64,000 bases of DNA from Vitrella brassicaformis (taxonomy: Eukaryota; Sar; Vitrellaceae). Below, one piece after another: positions 57,011-64,000 of the stretch (its first letter is position 1; every line of letters starts with the position of its first letter). The translations under genes were made by a program, and so were the position numbers. Location of the stretch: the NCBI GenBank assembly GCA_001179505.1, contig CDMY01000412.1, forward strand, positions 1 through 64,000, given 5' to 3'. The notes under the pieces are model-generated. The model saw nothing but the letters and a program-made list of their open reading frames with translations. It did not search any database and was not told where the DNA came from.

Positions 57011-59615
57011 CTATCTGTATGAAGTGACAATGTCCTTCAAGTTGTCGACAGTGATGGTCTTGGGTTTGGCCTCGGCCCATATGCGCGGCTCCGACACGCG
57101 CAGCCTCTCCGCGGCCGTCTCGGTGTCGTGTGTGGACGCCTCCCACGCTATCGCCTCGCCCACCTGCCGCATCTCGGTCCAGACCTTCTTGGCGTCGCCC
57201 ACCTGGATCTGAGGCACCACACTGCACTCACACACACACGCACACACACACACACACACAGACGAGGGATGGGTGAGGGATGATGGGTGTCGCTGCCTGG
57301 CCTGCTTACTCACGTGGTGAGTTTGTTGAGGAAGGCGTCTTCGGTGTATGTCTCGTCGTCATACACGATCATCATGGAGTCGGCGAAGCTCTTGTCGCGG
57401 CCATCACCTCCCGTTGTGCCCACCTCGGGAGTCAACTCCTCCTGCACACAACACACACACACACACACCCACACCCAGCACGATGCTTGCTGCTTGCAGG
57501 CAGCTCTTTCCTCTCCCTGCTCATTGTGTGGCGCAGCGCACCTCCTTGACTTCTTCTTTTCGCTCCTGCTGTTTGAAGGACGTCTGCATCTCCTTGAACT
57601 TGGTGGGGAGCTTCGTCTTCTGCCGCCCAATGGCCGCCCCGCCGCCTATCGACATGGATGGCTGGGATGTCTGCACGCACATGGGGAACAGAAATATACA
57701 TGTACCACCTACCCATGTGTAAACGGCGTGCGTGTATGCTGCGGTGTGGTACTTACCATCTCCCATTTGAGGTAGAGTGTGGTGGCGAGCTCGGGCTCCT
57801 CCACCTTCTCGCCTCGCTTGATGGCTGGATCAATGTTGATCAGACAGACAGACAGACAGACAGAGAGACAGACAGAGGGTCAGCCACACATTTTGCCGTT
57901 CCTTCCCTCCCTCCCCATCACACCCCATCGATGCATGCCCACTGATTGCTTACCGATTTCTTCCTGTATTCGTTTGAGGTTCTCCTTGGCCCTCTCGTTC
58001 TGCTGGCTGACGACCACCTGCTTCCTCTGGCGCTTGGTCATCATCTTCCACTGCGACAGCTCCTCATAACGAGACAAGTCTGCACACACAGACATGGGCG
58101 AAGATGTGGGTGGTTGCATGCTCATTCATTGTGTGGGTACGCGTCACGCTCACACGCACCTCTTGGTGGTGGGGGCTGTGCGCCCTCCTGCATCCACTCG
58201 TCATACATTTCCTGGATGCGGCCGATCAGTGCCGTCCGCCGGTAGGGCGCCTCAAACAGCGACTCTGCCATTCATGACACACACCCACACGCAGATGGAC
58301 GAGGGAAGATGCTTCATCGCCTCTCTAATGCCCTCCTGTTTCTTGGCTTACCGATGTTGTCTCGTGTTGGCCTCTCGTAGCTCGGGTCGGTGCTCATGAG
58401 CAGTGCCTCGTACATGGCCTCGTCAGCCGACAAAGGACGCTCAGCTATGCTAAACGCCTGAATGAGCCAACCACACACATACACGGAGGAACGTAGGCAT
58501 GTGGCCGCCCTCTTGCAATCGATGATACGCCGCGAATGAGAGTACCTCTCTGTTTGGGACAGTGTCAGGCTGGTCGATCCCTTCGTATATGGCCTGTGGG
58601 ATGGTCGGCAGGTCGTCGAGGATCCTGTAACGCTCCCACATTGACGGATCCCGAAACTCATCCAACTACACACACAACACACACAACACACACAATATGA
58701 GCGCATGCACGGTCTCTTTTGCACCCTCCCGCCGCCTGCTCACCGTGCCGCCGACTTGCTGCCTATCCAGCGCCATCGTCCGGATTTGTTTAAACTTCTG
58801 GTGGGCGATGCGCTCGAGCTTGTCGGCCTGCTTCTCCTCCCACACCTGATCGATCACGTCGTATCGGTACGACGGCTGCAGCTCATCTGCCTCCCCCTTG
58901 CTGCTCAAGGCCATCCGCAGCCGACGCGCCACCGCAGCTGACTCGAGGCAGTCCTGCTCCTCGGCGATGGACTCGATCTTGCCGATCAGACTCTCAACCT
59001 CACTATCGCCCGCCAGGCGTTCAAGGGCTGACGAGCTGCCCTTGGGGTCACGCAAGGCAGCCAAAAGCTCTTGCATCTTAGCTGCGTGGTCAGCACATAC
59101 ACAGGGATGGGCAGTGGAAGAGTGGTCGAGTCTCTGGGTGCCTGTGGGTCTGTACCGTCGTTGAGTATGTCCATTGTGTCGTCGACGGGCAGGACAGTGT
59201 ACTCTGGCGGCGCATCATAGTACAGCTGGGGGGAGGGGTGGTACCAGGTGGGCGTCCTGTTGATGTCAGACGGCGCCTTCTGAAACACACACACACACGA
59301 CCACACTCAGAAAGATGCGGCCGATGATCCGATGATGCATCATCTCCCACTGATCTACATGCATCTGCATGTGCTGCGCTGCCTGCTTGCCCCACCCACC
59401 TTCCTTGGTCTGAATTTGTTCTGCTTCTTGGCGCCCTTGAGCTGCACTCGTGACGACATCATGACTGTCGATGGAGGGCGGCCGGCATCTGCCCTCCTCC
59501 TCAGCGCAAGCGAGCGATCAAGGGCAAGACGGGTTGGGGAAAGCAGAAAGGCCGCCGAAGGCGCGACGAATGACGCGAGCGTCACCAGCGCCGCCGCCAT
59601 CGCCTGGATGGGCAT
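57011..59615 (-). CDS. Plastid-targeted Clp-adaptor-like protein (UVR-like plus ClpS-like)
   Basis: Probable adaptor delivering substrates to the plastid Clp protease. The leader MPIQAMAAALVTLASFVAPSAAFLL has a signal peptide and Phe junction, followed by a basic transit segment (LALDRSLALRRRADAG). A UVR-like pair of helices (SLIGKIESIAEEQDCLESAA, VARRLRMAL) is followed by helical, plastid-specific sequence over several exons (DLPTIPQAIYEGIDQPD, ERPLSADEAMYEALLMSTD). The C-terminal ClpS-like domain reads MIVYDDETYTEDAFLNKLTT, then GDAKKVWTEMRQVGEAIAW, then DTETAAERLRVSEPRIW, matching ClpS NDD...A...M..VH..G.A.V.....E.AE. About ten exons with TG-repeat introns. In plants UVR (ClpF) and ClpS are separate proteins that interact, so a fusion is plausible but unproven. 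Confidence 0.55.
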
Positions 59616-59710
59616 CTTCTCACAGATGGAGAGGGGCGGACGCCGCAGCGCTGTCACAGCCCGTCTGTGCTTCTGTTTTACCTCTTCTTTTCCTTTGGTC
59701 TGCTTGGCTT

Positions 59711-59730
59711 AGCTCGCAGATTAGCTCGCA
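59711..59730. promoter_or_regulatory. Two AGCTCGCA motifs in the Clp-adaptor/coiled-coil divergent promoter
   Basis: AGCTCGCA occurs at 59711-59718 and 59723-59730. These lie about 100 bases upstream of the minus-strand ATG (59615) and 51 bases upstream of the plus-strand ATG (59781). Doublets with similar spacing (10-12 bases) occur here and in the ribosomal-protein promoter. Confidence 0.55.
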
Positions 59731-59780
59731 AATTGTAAACTCAAATTCTGTGAATCAATTGATTGCAAGAAGACCAACAG

Positions 59781-60229
59781 ATGGAGGAAGCGCCGGTTCA
59801 TTTGGATGCGTCGGGTGTGCTGCGAGAGGTGGACGAGCTGCACGCCTCGTTCATCGCCGCCCGACGTCGGTGTGACGAGCTGCAGAAGCAGATCCGGGAG
59901 GGAGATGGGCGCCACAAAGATCTGCTCGCCATCATACAAGACAAAGACAAAGGCACGCCATTGACACACACACCACCGACACACTGCAGTGGCTGCTGAT
60001 TCACACCTCTCTTTTTCTCTCTCTCTGTGCGTGTGTGGATGTCAGAGCTGGGTGTGTTGTGTTCGTTGGCTGGTCGGGCGGATGCCGTGGAGGCGCACGA
60101 GAAGAGCTTCATCGAGACATCAGCGGCCCTCCACGATCAGCTCACTCAGAGGGACCGACAGATGGCCAACCTCAACAAACAACACGATGCACAAATCAAT
60201 GCACTCCAGCAGCAACACAACAAGAAGGT

Positions 60230-60261
<32 letters not shown>

Positions 60262-61182
60262 GAGAGAGAGAGACACAGGGCAGATGCAGCCATTGACCTC
60301 CCTCCTTCTCTCTCTCTGTCCGTGTAGGTGAGTGAGTTGTCTGACGAGCTGATGCGTGTGCGTGAGGCTGAGTCCACACTCGCGGCGCAGCTCACCCACA
60401 CCAAACAGCAACTCAACCACACACACCACAAGTAAATGAGTGTCGCGTGTGTGTCGTGTTTGTATGAGAGCAGCACAGCACAATGTGTGTGTGTGCAGGT
60501 ATGAGTCGGTGTGTGTGGAGGTGTCTCGCTGCCGTGACGCCATCAAGCAGAGAGACGCCGACATGCGAGCACGCGAGCAGCAACACGCACAGCAGCTGCA
60601 GGCAAGTCGCTCAGACACACAGAACACAGGCACACAGGCAGGCAGGCAGCCATCGATGGATGGAAGGATGGATCACGTGTGTGTGCGTGAATCAGGATCG
60701 TGATCGTGTGCATGCCGAGCAGCGTGATCAGTACGAAAAGTCGCTGCTCGACATGTCGGCCAAAATGACCTCTTGGTAGACATACACACACACACACACA
60801 GGGAGAGGCAGATCGACAGGCAGCAGTGGCTGTGTTTGTGTTGTGTGTGCAGCAACTCTGATGTCATCAAGAAGCGATGCAATGCCCTCAAGGCACACCA
60901 CACCCAACACACGCATAGACCGACCAGCGCATGAATGCTTGTGTGTGCACGTGTCATGTGTCCATCAGGTTGAGTTGGACGACAGGAAACGCAGATTGGA
61001 TGTGGCCGAGACGGACAATGAGCGACTCAAGAAGCGGTCAGGATGGAGAAAGCAAATGGATGGATGGATGGATGGAGAAATGTGTGTGTGAGTACACGGT
61101 ATGCAGTTTGAAGGATTTGGAGGGCCTGTGCCGTACGAAGGGCATCAACATGCTCAACACAGCCGGCTTCGGGGGACGGTGA
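59781..61182 (+). CDS. Small coiled-coil protein, function unknown
   Basis: About eight exons. Starts MEEAPVHLDASGVLREVDEL and is a continuous charged coiled coil: FIAARRRCDELQKQIREGDG, FIETSAALHDQLTQRDRQMA, LNKQHDAQINALQQQHNKK, SELSDELMRVREAESTLAAQ, VCVEVSRCRDAIKQRDADMR, HAEQRDQYEKSLLDMSAKM and DDRKRRLDVAETDNERLKK. It ends DLEGLCRTKGINMLNTAGFG-GR. The architecture resembles basal-body or kinesin-associated short coiled coils, but no family is recognised. Introns are TG-rich. It shares a promoter with the Clp-adaptor-like gene. Confidence 0.7.
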
Positions 61183-61380
61183 TGCCAGAGTGTGATGTGT
61201 ACGGACAGACAAAACACAACGCGCACTTTGCGTGACAGCCAGACAGATCTATACCAACACGCTCACCACACACACAGGCGGCGGCGGGGGACGGTGATGC
61301 CAGAGTGTGATATGTACTGTATGGACACACACACAACGCACACAGTAACACAGACACGCGAGACAGCGAGACAGACACAC
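61171..61380 (+). repeat. Diverged tandem duplication of about 115 bp
   Basis: GGGGGACGGTGATGCCAGAG plus TGTGAT starts at 61171 and again at 61286. Similar AACGC, CAGACA and GACAG blocks follow each copy. The first copy overlaps the last codons and stop of the coiled-coil gene. Confidence 0.7.
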
Positions 61381-61595
61381 GAGTAATGTTCATCCATGGA
61401 CGGACAGACGGACAGTGTTGAAATCGCAACGTGTCTGTGAATGGGTGAATGAGTGACAGAGACCTCTTCTACTTGAGGCTTCAGGATGCATTCAGTGAAC
61501 AATCGTCCACCACAAAGCCCTCCACAAAATACACGCCTTCATGGGCCAGACAGCACAGCACCACATAGCGAAGCCCTTACGACACGCCCGCCTCG

Positions 61596-63079
61596 CTAAT
61601 GCATTGGGGCTCCAGCAGTGGCGTTGCCGTGCGTGGTGTTGAATTCCATGCCGGGCGCGGCCAAGGAGTTTTCGCCGAGGCAGTTGGTGACGTTGTAGAC
61701 CTTCTCGTTGGCCTCTCTGAGGGTGGTGCCGTTCTCAGCCTCGCACGTCATGCTCTGGAACTTGTACCCGCCTGCTCGCACGGAGGAAGGGGCCAAGTAA
61801 GGGAACGAGAAGCTTTCTTTGCTTAACAATCGTGTCATTTTACCTTGGTCTGGGCCGCAGCACAGCCCTCCACAGTCCTCGGTTTTCTTGCACGAGTGCA
61901 GGCTGCCGTCGTCATGCTTGAAGCAGCGGTACTTTAACCTGCCGGTGACTCCAGGCGCATCAGTCATCATGCAGTAGCACGCCCCTGAACACATGGCACA
62001 CCGCAGCCAACCAAGAGGGAGAGAGCGCTCTTCTGTTGTCCCTCTGCCTCACTTGGCCCCTTCCATGCGTGTGTCTCGTTTGTGGCATTTGCCCCTCTGC
62101 CAGCTGGTGTGTCGTCGTGTGGCTGGATGTAGCGGGCTGACACCTCCCCAAAGCTGGGGGCTATCGAGTTGAGGGCCGCACCCTCCTTCGCCTGCGCCTC
62201 CTGGCTCACGTCGGGGCGCATGTGCACAGGCTTGAACAGATGCTTAAAGACACCAATGCTGTGCTCATAAGCTGAGAAACCCACACACATACAGATACAT
62301 GAACGCATAGATATTGTCGGATTGTGCATGTGCGTGGCCGCTGTCAATGAAGCTCTCAGTCTCCTTGATTGGCTGGAGGAAGCCGGTGCCGAGAACGCCC
62401 CGTCTCGGCTTCTGGATCTTGGGGACAGGAGATGTCTCGTTGGAGTCGGTGGCCGCTGTCTCATTCAAAGCTGCTGTGGAGGCAACGGGGCCTTTCAGCT
62501 GCATGAAATCATCAAGAAGAGAGAACACCCGCCATTTGCCTGCTCTTCCTCCTGCGCACCATTGTCTTGAGGGCTCGTTGGTTCTCAGGTTGCTTCAGAG
62601 AGGAGAGAGCAGTGCTGATTCCACCAAATGGTGTGATGCGGGCTTCGGATGGGCGGCGGTCGTCCTCTATGTAGCCCTCCTTAGTGCCGACGGGCAAGGC
62701 ATCGCGAGGCTCGGGAACCTTGTCCGATATCTTGCTGTCATCATCATAATCGGTGGACTTGGCGGCGACATCATCACCTTCAGAGGTGCTGTCAGCTGCG
62801 GTAGTGTTTGCAGTGTCGGCACTCTCGGCCAGCCCTGCAGCAGTGTCGTTCAGGGCCTCGTCAGCTGCCGCACTGGGGCCCTGCATGATTGGACACACAC
62901 AGGCACAGACACGCACACACACCGGGAAATGGGGACCATTGCAAAACAATCTGTGAGCTGTGCACCTCCTTCGGCTGAAGCACAACTGCGTGTGAACGCC
63001 CCGCGCGTGCCACGCGGAATGCAGCGGAGGCCAATGTCGCCAGGAGGACGATGAGGCGCATGGAGAAGGGCACCTTCAT
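61596..63079 (-). CDS. Secreted, N-glycosylation-rich protein with Cys-rich C-terminus
   Basis: Signal peptide MRLIVLLATLASAAFRVARA (Met at residue 7 of MKVPFSMRL...). A long Ala/Asp/Ser/Thr-rich acidic region follows with many N-x-S/T sites (NDTA, NTTA, NETA, NETS). It continues across a short 65-base intron (ALKTM|LKGPVAST) to a basic RRGVLGTGFLQPIKE and SIGVFKHLFKPVHMRPD. The C-terminal domain has about twelve Cys (GACYCMMTD, KYRCFKHDD, HSCKKTEDCGGLCCGPDQG, SMTCEAENG, NVTNCLGEN), suggesting disulfides. No family recognised; probably surface or extracellular. Exon borders in the middle are approximate. No AGCTCGCA motif was seen upstream. Confidence 0.65.
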
Positions 63080-64000
63080 CTGCCGATGACGGACGGAGAG
63101 AATACGGCTCGTTAGATTTCGAGGAAAGGGGCAGAGGGGAGAGGTGGGGGCAAAAAGGTCGCGGGGCCAGGGTAAATTTTTTTGGGAAGAGATAATTGAC
63201 AGATGGCATCCATGCACTCGCTTGTCCAAATCGCCTCCATGAATCTATCCACATATGCCTATGCACAAAGGGCACGCTCACTCATCCGATGAGAACACCC
63301 CAGCCCCGTCCATCGCCCCAACACCACGCCATGACTGCCTCCCGCCCCTCAAACACAGGCTAGCAGCCCGCACCAATGCAACGGACAAACGAGCACGCAG
63401 CCACCCATGCACCCGCCCTCGCCCCCTATCTGACCACCCCTGCCTCGTCAACAGCTGCTCAGTCAAGCGGGTGAAGAAGTGCTCCGCCTCCCTCCCCCAC
63501 ACCCCATCGACGGTGACGACCAGAGGGGTGAAGGTCATGGACCAGGCCAGGGTAAATTTCGTCGTTCTGACATGCGATCTGGACAGTGATTCTTGAGAGT
63601 CGCATGTATGTATGACATACAGGGGTAACGACGATGGCAGCGGCTTCCCACTCACTCAGATGCTACATCCTCCAATACTCGTCCTGCCTGTCCATATCTC
63701 TGTCTGTCAGTGTGTCTGTGCGTGTGCTATGCTACAAGCCCGTCTGTGTGCAAGACGCAAAGAGACATAGCAAACGCCGCACAGCGGAAGAGAAACAGAC
63801 AGACAGACAGACAGACGAGGAAACTGACTGACAGTGAGGAATGCATACATTTGTGCGACAAATCACTTTCCTGCTGATGAGCATGACTGTCTGCATGAAA
63901 GTCCAGTCGTGCACACATACACACACATCAACGAACAGTAGAGCAGTGCTGTGTGTTTGGATGTGTGGATGTACACCACACACACACACACACTCACACA
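63080..64000. other. Intergenic region to window end
   Basis: Apart from the retroelement fragment (63278-63655) it contains CTGT/CAGA and CA simple repeats and no supported gene. It runs off the window at 64000. Confidence 0.55.
63278..63655 (-). pseudogene. Retroelement reverse-transcriptase C-terminal fragment
   Basis: The minus-strand frame TTKFTLAWSMTFTPLVVTVD-GVWGREAEHFFTRLTEQL, followed by VHGWLRARLSVALVRAASLC and LRGGRQSWRG, matches the tail I associate with RT-bearing non-LTR-type elements in algae and protists (DGxxGxEaxxFxxRLxexL ... WlRxRlsxALlRsaxlClRGxR). Nothing upstream of 63655 continues the RT, so it is a 5'-truncated relic. CCAGGGTAAATTT occurs at 63167 and 63547, flanking most of the fragment. 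Confidence 0.55.

Overview
This is a nuclear eukaryotic contig, not prokaryotic. It has dense GT-AG introns, no operons, and nuclear genes for cytosolic ribosomes, a Qa-SNARE, a strawberry-notch helicase, an SRA/SET protein and an autophagy scaffold. Three gene products begin with a signal peptide followed by a Phe-containing transit-peptide junction (at about 3039, 26969 and 59615). That is the bipartite leader used to reach a complex, red-derived plastid. Together with very GC-rich coding exons and introns packed with (TG)n, (GTCA)n and (ATCC)n, this suggests a photosynthetic alveolate, most likely a chromerid such as Vitrella. The organism call is inference.

Layout: 1-1.8 kb holds no confident gene, only a perfect hairpin. 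1.8-3.9 kb: plastid uS15 (-) and cytosolic uS19 (+), head to head. 4.6-10 kb: a clavaminate-synthase-like Fe(II)/2OG dioxygenase (-) and a protein with a 5-hmdU-DNA-kinase-type helical domain (+), head to head. 10.7-14.5 kb: a uracil/hypoxanthine-DNA-glycosylase-like protein (-, crossing an assembly gap) and a small membrane-anchored coiled-coil protein (+). 15.5-25.1 kb: a many-exon strawberry notch homologue (-). 25.2-26.2 kb: transposon debris plus a diverged copy of the 14.4-14.8 kb segment. 26.2-29.6 kb: a plastid-targeted hypothetical (-) and syntaxin-16/Tlg2 (+). 30.8-36.4 kb: an ATG11/FIP200-like scaffold (-) and an ankyrin-repeat tail-anchored protein (+). 38-44.9 kb: a MORN-repeat protein (-) and a coiled-coil protein (+). 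45.2-46.7 kb: a six-TM orphan (+). 47.5-55.7 kb: an SRA-SET-like gene that reads in frame through short introns into a UIM/coiled-coil/RING C-terminus (-), then a small secreted repeat protein (+). 57-61.2 kb: a plastid-targeted UVR/ClpS-like protein (-) and a coiled-coil protein (+). 61.6-63.1 kb: a secreted Cys-rich protein (-). 63.3-63.7 kb: a retroelement fragment.

Genes alternate strand almost perfectly, giving a series of short divergent promoters. An 8-bp motif, AGCTCGCA (either strand), sits in at least seven of these and is the best candidate for a shared promoter element. The most unusual content is a group of genes whose families act on or read modified DNA: the hmdU-kinase-type helical domain, a DNA glycosylase and an SRA domain fused to a degenerate SET domain and apparently a RING. 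Start codons and exon borders were chosen by eye from reading frame, splice consensus and family conservation. CDS coordinates span from start codon to stop codon, including introns.
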